From NCBI GenBank assembly GCA_017437965.1, contig JAFRWN010000128.1, positions 1 to 32,190 on the forward strand: 32,190 nt of DNA, in the 5' to 3' direction. Source of the stretch: Lachnospiraceae bacterium. Lineage in GTDB: Bacteria > Bacillota > Clostridia > Lachnospirales > Lachnospiraceae. Every line of letters begins with the position of its first letter. The first letter of the stretch is position 1. This document shows positions 25,564-32,190 of this stretch, one piece after another. The notes under the pieces were generated by a model that saw only the letters and a list, made by a program, of their open reading frames with translations, did not search any database and was not told the origin of the DNA. The position numbers and the translations under genes are program-made.

Positions 25564-26919
25564 ATGACTAAAATACTTATCGTTGATGATGAACCGATGA
25601 TGCTGATGGTTACAAAAAGGATACTTTCGCAGAATTATGAAGTAATCTGTGCAAATTCCGGAGCTGCCGCAATCGATCTTTTTGAGAAGGAAAAACCGGC
25701 ACTGATACTTTCCGATCTTCTGATGCCTGAGATGTCGGGCTTTGAAATGTATCAGAAAATGCAGGAAAAGACCGGAGAAAAGGTCCCGATCATTTACATG
25801 ACTGCGGATGATGCAGAGGAAACCGAGGGAAAAAGCTTTGACCTCGGTGCCCAGGACTTTATCCATAAGCCTTTCAAACCGGATATTCTTTTAAGAAGAG
25901 TTGACAATGTACTCGGAAATCTTGAAAAGATCAACAATCTGACTGAGGAAATCATTATCGATAAGCTTACCGGAGTACTTAATAAAAACGGAGCAAATTC
26001 AAGGCTTGAGAAAGTATGTGCTGAAAACAAGGGTATACTTTCGATAATCGACCTTGACAGCTTCAAGCTCGTCAACGATATATATGGCCATGAAGCAGGA
26101 GACCGTATCCTTATCGGCTTTGCCGAGATAATAAAGAACAATACAGAATCCGGAGACATTGTCGGACGTATCGGCGGCGATGAGTTTATTGCCTTCCTTG
26201 ACGGTGTAGATGATGAGGCTGTAATGGCAGGTCTTTCCGCAAGGGTTAATGACAGACTGTTCAAGCTTGCCCTTGAAACGCTCGGAAGTGATATGAAGAT
26301 ACCTCTAGGTGCTTCCTTCGGTGCGGTAAAGGTACCCGATTACGGAACCGACTATGCAGAACTTTTCAAGATGGCCGACAAGGCACTTTACTATGTAAAG
26401 CAGAACGGAAAGCACGGATATTCGCTTTATTCCAAGAGCAGTGTCATCCAGATCGAAGGTGATCCTGTTGAGGAAATGAAGAAGATTTCAAAGCTTCTTG
26501 AAGAAAGAAATACCCAGAACTGTGCGTTTTGGCTCGGTCAGGATGCTTTCAGCGCGGTTTACCGTTTCATGTTAAGATACATAAGCAGCTATAACGGTGT
26601 AGCCTATAAGCTTCTTTTTGATGTACTTCCCGATGAAGGAATCGAAGATGCGGATTATGCTGCCGCGATCGATCTTTTTGGTGATCTTCTTAACAAATCG
26701 CTCAGAAAAAGTGATATAATGATGCAGAGCAAACCGAACCAGTTCTTCCTGCTTCTGCCTGAGATTTCCGAAGAATTTATCGAAAACGTTATCGACAGGA
26801 TAATAAAGCAGTGGAAGGCATCAAGCAACGTCTGCAAGGTAAAGCTGGTTTATGAAAAAGAAATACTCAGTAAAACTGAAGCTGAGGAAGAAGAAAGAAG
26901 ATTATATAAACAGCACTAG
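25564..26919 (+). CDS. Response regulator with GGDEF (diguanylate cyclase) output
   Basis: 451 residues. REC at 1-120 (VDDEP acidic pocket, phosphoacceptor D51 in LSDLLMPEMSG, Lys in HKPFKPD) is joined to a GGDEF domain (about 130-295) with an intact active site, G204-G-D-E-F208, and the substrate motif DLDSFKLVNDIYGHEAGD. It should make c-di-GMP from two GTP when phosphorylated. The inhibitory I site, normally RxxD six residues before GGDEF, reads ESGD and so lacks the Arg; product inhibition may be weak. Residues about 300-445 look like a second, decayed GGDEF fold: LLNKSLRKSDIMMQ then KPNQF at 390-394 in place of GGDEF. It starts 29 bases after the hybrid kinase, its likely partner. Confidence 0.9.
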   Translation: MTKILIVDDEPMMLMVTKRILSQNYEVICANSGAAAIDLFEKEKPALILSDLLMPEMSGFEMYQKMQEKTGEKVPIIYMTADDAEETEGKSFDLGAQDFIHKPFKPDILLRRVDNVLGNLEKINNLTEEIIIDKLTGVLNKNGANSRLEKVCAENKGILSIIDLDSFKLVNDIYGHEAGDRILIGFAEIIKNNTESGDIVGRIGGDEFIAFLDGVDDEAVMAGLSARVNDRLFKLALETLGSDMKIPLGASFGAVKVPDYGTDYAELFKMADKALYYVKQNGKHGYSLYSKSSVIQIEGDPVEEMKKISKLLEERNTQNCAFWLGQDAFSAVYRFMLRYISSYNGVAYKLLFDVLPDEGIEDADYAAAIDLFGDLLNKSLRKSDIMMQSKPNQFFLLLPEISEEFIENVIDRIIKQWKASSNVCKVKLVYEKEILSKTEAEEEERRLYKQH

Positions 26920-26927
26920 GAGAGAAT

Positions 26928-27809
26928 ATGGATGATTATTTAGTCAGGGCAACTGCGGCCGGAGGACAGGTCAGGGCTTTTGCATGTACGACAAGGAACC
27001 TGACAGAGGAGGCAAGAAATATTCACTGCCTTACGCCCGTTACCACAGCGGCACTCGGAAGGCTGATGGCCGGCGGCCTGATGATGGGTGCAATGATGAA
27101 AGGGGACAGGGATCTTCTGACGCTTCGACTCGAGGGCGCGGGACCGATGAAAGGAGCACTGGTAACTGCCGATTCAAAGGGCAATATAAAAGGCTATGTG
27201 AACCGTAATGATGTAATGCTTCCGATACGTTCCGACGGCAAGCTGGATGTCGGAGGAGCGATCGGTGCGGGCTTTTTAAGTGTTATAAAAGATTTGGGTT
27301 TAAAGGATCCGTACGTCGGACAGACTATGCTGGTTTCGGGAGAGATTGCTGAGGATCTTACATACTATTTTGCAAACAGCGAGCAGGTTCCCAGTACGGT
27401 AGGACTCGGAGTACTGGTAAATAATGACTGTACCGTAAAACAGGCAGGCGGTTTCATCGTACAGCTGATGCCTTTTGCAACAGAAGAGGTTATTTCGGGA
27501 CTTGAAAAGAAGATTTCAGAGATAAAGTCAGTTACTTCGATGCTTGATAGTGGCATGAGCCCTGAGGATATACTTAATATCCTACTTGGCGACCAGGAAC
27601 TTGTGATTAATGATTCAATGCCGGTACAGTACAAATGTGACTGTAACAGGGATCGTTTTACACGCGGCCTTATTTCGCTTGGAAGACGCGAAATCCAGGA
27701 AATGATTGATGAAGGCAGGCCGATTGAGGTAAACTGCCATTTCTGTGATAAAAAATATGAATTCACAGTAGATGAGTTAAAAAACATTTTTGCTGCGGCA
27801 AAGAGATAA
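26928..27809 (+). CDS. hslO: Redox-regulated chaperone Hsp33
   Basis: 293 residues, full length. Hsp33 is a cytoplasmic holdase switched on by oxidation of a zinc-bound Cys cluster and by unfolding. The C-terminal zinc site is complete: C237-x-C239 (KCDCNRDRF) and C270-x2-C273 (CHFCDKKYEF). The N-terminal domain has LTPVTTAALGRLMAGGLMMG and GSSM-like glycine-rich turns typical of the family. It begins 8 bases after the GGDEF regulator, with GGAGAG as ribosome site, so it is presumably on the same transcript. Confidence 0.96.
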   Translation: MDDYLVRATAAGGQVRAFACTTRNLTEEARNIHCLTPVTTAALGRLMAGGLMMGAMMKGDRDLLTLRLEGAGPMKGALVTADSKGNIKGYVNRNDVMLPIRSDGKLDVGGAIGAGFLSVIKDLGLKDPYVGQTMLVSGEIAEDLTYYFANSEQVPSTVGLGVLVNNDCTVKQAGGFIVQLMPFATEEVISGLEKKISEIKSVTSMLDSGMSPEDILNILLGDQELVINDSMPVQYKCDCNRDRFTRGLISLGRREIQEMIDEGRPIEVNCHFCDKKYEFTVDELKNIFAAAKR

Positions 27810-27834
27810 AATACAGAAGCAAAGGAGAGTATAA

Positions 27835-29268
27835 ATGAGCACAGATGTTTATTCAAGCCCCTTATCGGAGCGTTATGCAAGCAAGGAGATGCAGTATATT
27901 TTCTCTCAGGACATGAAATTCAGAACCTGGAGAAGACTATGGATCGCACTTGCAGAATCAGAGATGGAGCTTGGTCTTAATATTACAAAGGAACAGGTTG
28001 ACGAGCTCAAGGCACATAAGGACGAGATCAACTATGACGTTGCAAAAGAAAGAGAAAAGCTTGTGCGTCATGATGTAATGAGCCATGTATATGCCTATGG
28101 TCTCCAGTGCCCCAAGGCAGCCGGTATCATCCACCTCGGTGCAACCAGCTGCTATGTTGGTGACAACACTGATATTATCATAATGGCTGAGGGCCTTAAG
28201 CTTGTAAAGAAAAAGCTGGTTAATGTAATAAAGAAACTTTCGGATTTTGCCCTGCAGTATGCAGATCTTCCGACTCTTGCTTTTACGCATTTCCAGCCTG
28301 CACAGCCCACAACAGTAGGTAAGAGGGCATCTTTGTGGCTTATGGAGCTTAAGCTTGATTATGATGACCTTTGCTATGTTTCAGAGTCTTTACAGCTTCT
28401 CGGAAGCAAGGGTACAACAGGTACCCAGGCAAGCTTCATGGAGCTTTTTGACGGAGACCAGGAAAAGATCAAGGAGCTTGAGAAGAAGATTGCTGAGAAG
28501 ATGGGCTTTAAGTCCTGCATACCCGTTTCAGGCCAGACCTATACCAGAAAGGTTGATTCAAGGGTTGCAAACGTGCTTGCGGGAATCGCAGCCAGCGCAA
28601 CCAAGTTCTCTAATGATATCAGGCTTCTTCAGCATCTGAAGGAAATCGAGGAGCCATTCGAGAAGAACCAGATCGGCTCATCAGCTATGGCATATAAACG
28701 TAATCCGATGAGAAGCGAGAGAATTGCTTCACTTTCAAGATATGTAATGTGCGACCTTCTGAATACTTACTTTACAAGTGCTACACAGTGGTTTGAAAGA
28801 ACACTTGATGATTCCGCAAACAAGCGTCTTTCAATTCCCGAGGCTTTCCTTGCTGTTGACGGAATCCTTGACCTTTACATGAACGTTGTTGACGGCCTTG
28901 TTGTTTATGATAAGGTAATCAACAAGAGACTGATGAGCGAGCTTCCTTTCATGGCAACCGAAAATATCATGATGGATGCTGTTAAGGCAGGTGGAAACCG
29001 TCAGGAGATGCACGAGAAGATCCGCGAGCTTTCTATGGTTGCAGGTGCAAACGTAAAGAAAGAGGGCAAGGACAACAATCTGCTTGAGCTTATCGCAAAT
29101 GATGAATCCTTCGGACTTTCACTTGAGGATCTTGAGAAGACCATGGATCCAACCAAGTATACCGGACGTGCAGGTGACCAGACAAGAGAGTTCATTGAGA
29201 ATGTTATCAAGCCGATACTTGAGGAAAATGAGGATATCTTAGGATTAACTGCAGAAATAAACGTGTAG
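27835..29268 (+). CDS. purB: Adenylosuccinate lyase
   Basis: 477 residues. Cleaves SAICAR and adenylosuccinate in purine synthesis, releasing fumarate. The fumarase/aspartase-superfamily signature SSAMAYKRNPMRSERI (from about residue 282) carries the mobile catalytic Ser loop; HLGATSCYVGDNTD and FTHFQPAQPTTVGKR supply the other active-site regions, including the catalytic His of TxxQPAQ-type loops. The length is on the long side, as in clostridial PurB. AAAGGAG precedes ATG 27835. Other pur genes are not adjacent. Confidence 0.96.
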   Translation: MSTDVYSSPLSERYASKEMQYIFSQDMKFRTWRRLWIALAESEMELGLNITKEQVDELKAHKDEINYDVAKEREKLVRHDVMSHVYAYGLQCPKAAGIIHLGATSCYVGDNTDIIIMAEGLKLVKKKLVNVIKKLSDFALQYADLPTLAFTHFQPAQPTTVGKRASLWLMELKLDYDDLCYVSESLQLLGSKGTTGTQASFMELFDGDQEKIKELEKKIAEKMGFKSCIPVSGQTYTRKVDSRVANVLAGIAASATKFSNDIRLLQHLKEIEEPFEKNQIGSSAMAYKRNPMRSERIASLSRYVMCDLLNTYFTSATQWFERTLDDSANKRLSIPEAFLAVDGILDLYMNVVDGLVVYDKVINKRLMSELPFMATENIMMDAVKAGGNRQEMHEKIRELSMVAGANVKKEGKDNNLLELIANDESFGLSLEDLEKTMDPTKYTGRAGDQTREFIENVIKPILEENEDILGLTAEINV

Positions 29269-29284
29269 CGCTTCGCTTAATGTC

Positions 29285-29311
29285 GTCTCCGGGCGGGATA
29301 TCTTCGGAGAC
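29285..29311 (+). repeat. Inverted repeat between purB and the aminopeptidase gene
   Basis: GTCTCCG (29285-29291) and CGGAGAC (29305-29311) form a 7-bp stem with a 13-base loop. No T tract follows, so it is not a standard terminator; it could be a 3'-end stabilising hairpin or protein site. In the following 50 bases TTGATG (29321-29326) and TATAAA (29343-29348), 16 apart, form only a marginal promoter candidate. Confidence 0.5.
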
Positions 29312-29364
29312 AAGTTATCCTTGATGATAAAATTATAAATTATATAAAGAAAGAGCAAAAAATC

Positions 29365-30744
29365 ATGGCTGAAATTTTTAAACAGAAGAATGCATGGCTG
29401 AAGTATGATGAGGCCGGCAAAAAGAATGTAATGGATTTCTGTGAGGGCTACAGAAAGTTCATTTCGGACAACAAGACCGAAAGGGAGTGTGCCCAAACAA
29501 TAATTGAGAAGGCAAAGAAGAAGGGTTATAAGGATCTTACGAAGGTTAAGAGCGTAAAGGCCGGAGACAAGCTTTATTTCAACAAGTTTGACAAGGCTGT
29601 GGCACTTTTCATAATCGGAAAGAAGCCTCTTGCCGATGGTATGAAGATACTTGGTGCCCATATTGATTCTCCGAGAATCGATCTTAAACAGAATCCTTTG
29701 TATGAGGATTCGGAGATGGCACTTTTTGACACTCACTATTATGGCGGCATCAAGAAATACCAGTGGGTAACTCTTCCTATGGCTATCCATGGTGTGATCT
29801 GCAAGAAGGATGGTTCTGTAGTTAAAGTAAACATTGGTGACAAGCCCGGCGATCCTGTTGTCGGAATTACCGATATTCTTATCCATCTCGGTTCAAAGCA
29901 GCTTGAAAAGAGCGGTGCAAAGGTAGTTGAGGGTGAGGACCTTAATGTAACGGTAGGTTCCATTCCTCATGATGATGAAGAAAAGAATGCTGTTAAGCGT
30001 AATGTACTTGACATACTTGAAAAGACCTACGGACTTGAAGAGAGAGATTTTATATCCTGTGAGCTTGAGGTTGTTCCTGCAGGTGAGGCAAGGGATTTCG
30101 GTCTTGACAGTTCGATGATCATGGGTTACGGTCAGGATGACAGAGTATGTGCATATACAAGCGCAGAAGCTTTCTTTGAATCAAAGGCTACCGACAGAAC
30201 CCAGGTCTGCCTTCTTGTTGACAAGGAAGAAATCGGCAGCGTTGGTGCTACAGGTATGCATTCAAGATTTTTCGAGGATTGCGTGGCTGAGATACTTGAC
30301 AAGATGGGAGCATACAAGGAAATAGACGTACGTCGTGCAATGGCAAATTCCGTAATGCTTTCATCGGATGTAAGTGCAGCATATGATCCTAACTACAGCG
30401 ATGTTTTCGAGAAGAAAAATACTGCATTCTTTGGTTATGGCTCTGTACTCAACAAATATACGGGTGCAAGAGGTAAGTCGGGCAGCAATGATGCAAGTCC
30501 CGAATATATTGCAAAACTGCGTGCAGCCTTTGATAAAAATGATGTAACCTTCCAGACTGCAGAGCTCGGTAAGGTTGATGCAGGCGGTGGCGGAACAATT
30601 GCATATATCATGGGTAACTACGGTATGAATGTAATTGATTCCGGTGTTGCGGTTCTTAATATGCATGCTCCGTGGGAAATCACAAGCAAGATCGATATTT
30701 ACGAAGCATACAGAAGCTACAAGGTGTTCCTGAAGGAGCTGTAA
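29365..30744 (+). CDS. M18-family zinc aminopeptidase
   Basis: 459 residues. M18 enzymes (aminopeptidase I/aspartyl aminopeptidase type) are large cytoplasmic oligomers that remove N-terminal residues from peptides. The metal-binding and catalytic motifs are present: H99 with D101 ([13 protein letters not shown]), [11 protein letters not shown] (bridging Asp), E288-E289 ([12 protein letters not shown]) and H434 near the C terminus ([11 protein letters not shown]). The enzyme looks complete. ATG 29365 lacks a strong ribosome site (AAAGAAAGAG). The 96-base gap from purB is the largest in the run since addA, and a new transcription unit may begin here. Specificity (acidic or neutral residues) cannot be read from sequence. 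Confidence 0.92.
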   Translation: MAEIFKQKNAWLKYDEAGKKNVMDFCEGYRKFISDNKTERECAQTIIEKAKKKGYKDLTKVKSVKAGDKLYFNKFDKAVALFIIGKKPLADGMKILGAHIDSPRIDLKQNPLYEDSEMALFDTHYYGGIKKYQWVTLPMAIHGVICKKDGSVVKVNIGDKPGDPVVGITDILIHLGSKQLEKSGAKVVEGEDLNVTVGSIPHDDEEKNAVKRNVLDILEKTYGLEERDFISCELEVVPAGEARDFGLDSSMIMGYGQDDRVCAYTSAEAFFESKATDRTQVCLLVDKEEIGSVGATGMHSRFFEDCVAEILDKMGAYKEIDVRRAMANSVMLSSDVSAAYDPNYSDVFEKKNTAFFGYGSVLNKYTGARGKSGSNDASPEYIAKLRAAFDKNDVTFQTAELGKVDAGGGGTIAYIMGNYGMNVIDSGVAVLNMHAPWEITSKIDIYEAYRSYKVFLKEL

Positions 30745-30745
30745 A

Positions 30746-31180
30746 ATGGAAAAAATCAAAATCCGCTATGTAAGCGACAAAATCGAAAAACTCAAATATA
30801 TTGATGGCAAGTCGGACTGGATTGACCTTCGTGCGGCAGAGGATGTTGTAATGAAGGCCGGAGACTTCAAGCTGATAAGCCTCGGTGTCTGCATGGAACT
30901 TCCGAAGGGCTATGAGGCTCATATTGTTCCGAGAAGCTCGACCTTCAAGAATTTCGGTGTCATACAGGCAAATCACTGCGGTATTGTTGACGGAAGCTAC
31001 TGCGGAAACGAAGATATCTGGCGCTTCCCCGCACTTGCGATGCGCGATACCGAGATTCATGTTAATGACCGTATCTGCCAGTTCAGAATATTCAAAAATC
31101 AGCCCGCGATTGAATTTGATGAGGTTGAATTCCTTACCGGTGCCGACAGAGGCGGATTCGGCAGCACAGGAAAACAGTAA
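30746..31180 (+). CDS. dut: dUTP diphosphatase (trimeric dUTPase family)
   Basis: 144 residues, the usual length. Hydrolyses dUTP to dUMP and pyrophosphate, keeping uracil out of DNA. The five motifs are recognisable in order: [36 protein letters not shown] with catalytic D82, [20 protein letters not shown] (the glycine-rich phosphate lid). Motif I lacks the usual Gly before Asp and motif III has SYCGNED instead of DYRGE, so it is a divergent member; a dCTP deaminase-like or other nucleotide role is less likely given motif V. ATG 30746 is 7 bases after AAGGAG (30733-30738), which lies inside the end of the aminopeptidase gene, so the two are closely coupled. Confidence 0.88.
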   Translation: MEKIKIRYVSDKIEKLKYIDGKSDWIDLRAAEDVVMKAGDFKLISLGVCMELPKGYEAHIVPRSSTFKNFGVIQANHCGIVDGSYCGNEDIWRFPALAMRDTEIHVNDRICQFRIFKNQPAIEFDEVEFLTGADRGGFGSTGKQ

Positions 31181-31216
31181 GAAATAAAAATAATATAAAA
31201 AGCGAGGTACAATAAT

Positions 31217-31345
31217 ATGAAAAAAAATGAAGTATCTGTTCCCCTTCTGGCATTCACATTTTTCTATGCCGTAGCAATCTATGTTTTTCTGCTGGGATTC
31301 ATTTTCTGGGACAAGCATAAGCAGGATGATGAAATTTCAGAATAA
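31217..31345 (+). CDS. 42-residue single-pass membrane microprotein, function unknown
   Basis: Small gene encoding 42 residues: a short polar N terminus (MKKNEVS), one hydrophobic helix (VPLLAFTFFYAVAIYVFLLG and on to about residue 30), then a charged tail (WDKHKQDDEISE). GAGG at 31204-31207, 9 bases before ATG, is a reasonable ribosome site. It lies 36 bases after dut and 33 bases before the COG0523 GTPase, in the same direction. The tail has His, Asp and Glu that could bind metal weakly but no clear motif. A run of eight A's follows the ATG. I do not recognise a family; membrane topology is most likely N-out or N-in single pass and cannot be decided. Confidence 0.65.
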   Translation: MKKNEVSVPLLAFTFFYAVAIYVFLLGFIFWDKHKQDDEISE

Positions 31346-31378
31346 TTAATTTGTTACAAGAAAGAGAGGCAAAATACG

Positions 31379-32190
31379 ATGGCAAAAGTAGACATCATTT
31401 CCGGATTCCTCGGAGCCGGAAAGACTACACTGATCAAAAAGCTTCTTACTGACGGTAAGCTCGGCGAGAAGGTTGTACTTATTGAAAACGAGTTCGGTGA
31501 GATCGGAATTGATGGAGGATTCCTTAAGGAAGCCGGAATACAGATCACCGAGATGAATTCGGGCTGCATCTGCTGTACACTTGTAGGTGATTTCGGAAAG
31601 GCACTTGCAGAGGTAATTGAGAAGTATGATCCGGAAAGAATCATAATCGAACCCAGCGGTGTCGGTAAGCTTTCCGACGTTATCAAGGCAGTTGAGGATC
31701 TTCATAATGATAAGATAAGCCTTAACAGTTTTACTGCGGTTGTTGACTGCACAAAGGCTAAGATGTATCTTAAGAATTTCGGTGAATTCTTCAGCAACCA
31801 GGTTCAGTATGCAAAGACCATAGTTCTTTCCAGAACCCAGAATGTGAGCGAAGAGAAGCTTGAGCAGACAGTAAAAATGCTGAGAGACCTTAATGCTTCA
31901 GCTACAATAATCACTACTCCCTGGGATGAGCTGGATTCCGAAACCGTAATGAGCGCGATGGAAGCTAAGGCAAGCTTTGAGGATGATCTTCTTAAGGAAG
32001 CAATCGAAATTGCAAGAAAGCACCAGGAAGAGCATGCACATCATCACCATGACCATGAGCATCACCATCATCACGACGACGATGATGACGAGGATGAGCA
32101 CGAACACCATCACCATCATCACGACGATGATGACGAGGATGAACATGAACATCACCACCACCATCACGACGATGACGACGAGGATGAACA
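31379..32190 (+). CDS. COG0523 (CobW/ZNG1-type) GTPase with His/Asp repeat, 3' end beyond window
   Basis: At least 270 residues, open at the right edge. These G3E GTPases act as metallochaperones or insertases for zinc, cobalt or nickel enzymes. Visible motifs: Walker A GFLGAGKTT (residues 9-17), NEFGEIGIDG, the family metal site C63-x-C65-C66 (SGCICC), and the E-P-S-G-V-G-K segment. The usual NKxD guanine motif is replaced by SRTQN, a deviation worth noting. From about residue 218 a His-rich tract begins and becomes a 15-residue repeat of His6, Asp4 and Glu/Asp, typical of metal-storing tails or linkers in this family. GAGAGG (31364-31369) precedes ATG 31379. The small membrane protein just upstream may be a partner. 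Metal and client are unknown. Confidence 0.92.
   Translation, partial: MAKVDIISGFLGAGKTTLIKKLLTDGKLGEKVVLIENEFGEIGIDGGFLKEAGIQITEMNSGCICCTLVGDFGKALAEVIEKYDPERIIIEPSGVGKLSDVIKAVEDLHNDKISLNSFTAVVDCTKAKMYLKNFGEFFSNQVQYAKTIVLSRTQNVSEEKLEQTVKMLRDLNASATIITTPWDELDSETVMSAMEAKASFEDDLLKEAIEIARKHQEEHAHHHHDHEHHHHHDDDDDEDEHEHHHHHHDDDDEDEHEHHHHHHDDDDEDE
32054..32190 (+). repeat. 45-nt tandem repeat encoding His6-Asp4-rich units
   Basis: Three 45-base units begin at 32054, 32099 and 32144, and a fourth begins at 32189 as the window ends. Each encodes the 15-residue pattern H-E-H6-D4-E-D-E (the first unit has H5 and D5). The period is exact, while synonymous CAT/CAC and GAC/GAT changes differ between copies, so the units are not recent perfect duplications. 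It lies wholly inside the COG0523 reading frame. Confidence 0.95.

Noticed and set aside
27365..27880. Reverse-strand frame of 171 codons over hslO and the start of purB
   Set aside because: Ser-rich translation with no recognisable motif, antisense to two conserved enzymes, no promoter or ribosome site.
29285..29311. Terminator after purB
   Set aside because: The stem is good (7 bp) but is followed by AAGTTATCC with no T tract, so intrinsic termination is not supported.
31898..32167. Reverse-strand frame of 89 codons rich in Val/Met/Ile, resembling a membrane protein
   Set aside because: It is the antisense of the His/Asp codon repeat (CAT/CAC and GAT/GAC read backwards give Met/Val and Ile/Val). 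It has no ribosome site and the forward frame is a clear COG0523 protein.
32054..32190. CRISPR-like regular repeats
   Set aside because: The 45-base units are contiguous with no spacers, are in frame, and encode a His/Asp pattern; they are coding tandem repeats.

Overview
The window reads as part of the chromosome of a low-to-moderate-GC Firmicute, most likely a member of the Lachnospiraceae (Butyrivibrio/Roseburia-like). This is inferred from gene content and style: Gram-positive AddAB instead of RecBCD, a GerMN lipoprotein, a YerB/DUF3048 lipoprotein, frequent TTG/GTG starts behind strong AGGAGG sites, a tRNA without encoded CCA, a large Cache-domain hybrid kinase and a GGDEF response regulator. 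Every gene I support is on the + strand. No transposon, phage, CRISPR array or integration scar is visible, so this looks like a core-genome stretch with a few accessory genes.

Layout. (a) 1-3457: the end of a sensor histidine kinase, a two-domain GerMN lipoprotein and the DNA-uptake channel ComEC. (b) 3461-6050: a near-consensus promoter (TTGACA-17-TATACT) drives pssA, psd and holA; the first two make phosphatidylethanolamine. (c) 6028-6698: tRNA-Ser(CGA) and rpsT, each with its own promoter and terminator; the rpsT leader can pair with its own Shine-Dalgarno. (d) 6720-9417: a DUF3048 lipoprotein, tgt and yajC, closed by a terminator. (e) 9448-11429: a GT2 glycosyltransferase overlapping a polytopic membrane protein, a plausible polyprenyl-phosphate-sugar pathway pair. 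(f) 11424-11684: a roughly 183-nt structured RNA, probably 6S RNA, with a promoter (TTGTAA-17-TATAAT), a long closing stem and a strong terminator. (g) 11722-18551: addB and addA, overlapping by 4 bases. (h) 18586-29268: a tightly spaced run of dagK-like lipid kinase, xylB, methyltransferase, hybrid histidine kinase, REC-GGDEF regulator, hslO and purB. (i) 29365-32190: M18 aminopeptidase, dut, a 42-residue single-pass membrane microprotein, and a COG0523 (CobW/ZNG1-type) GTPase that enters a perfectly periodic His/Asp repeat as the window ends.

How the genes relate. PssA and Psd act in sequence on CDP-diacylglycerol and phosphatidylserine. AddA and AddB form one helicase-nuclease. The hybrid kinase (HisKA-HATPase-REC-HPt) and the adjacent REC-GGDEF protein probably form a phosphorelay that controls c-di-GMP synthesis. 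The COG0523 GTPase and the microprotein before it may form a small metal-handling unit.

The most notable items are the duplicated sensor half in the hybrid kinase, whose first phosphoacceptor site has Gly in place of His; the structured RNA with two mutually exclusive pairings and a terminator that appears to gate addAB; the 45-nt His/Asp repeat in the COG0523 GTPase; the unannotated 42-residue membrane protein; and the rpsT leader that can mask its own ribosome binding site. None of these proves a new system; each is stated with its limits.
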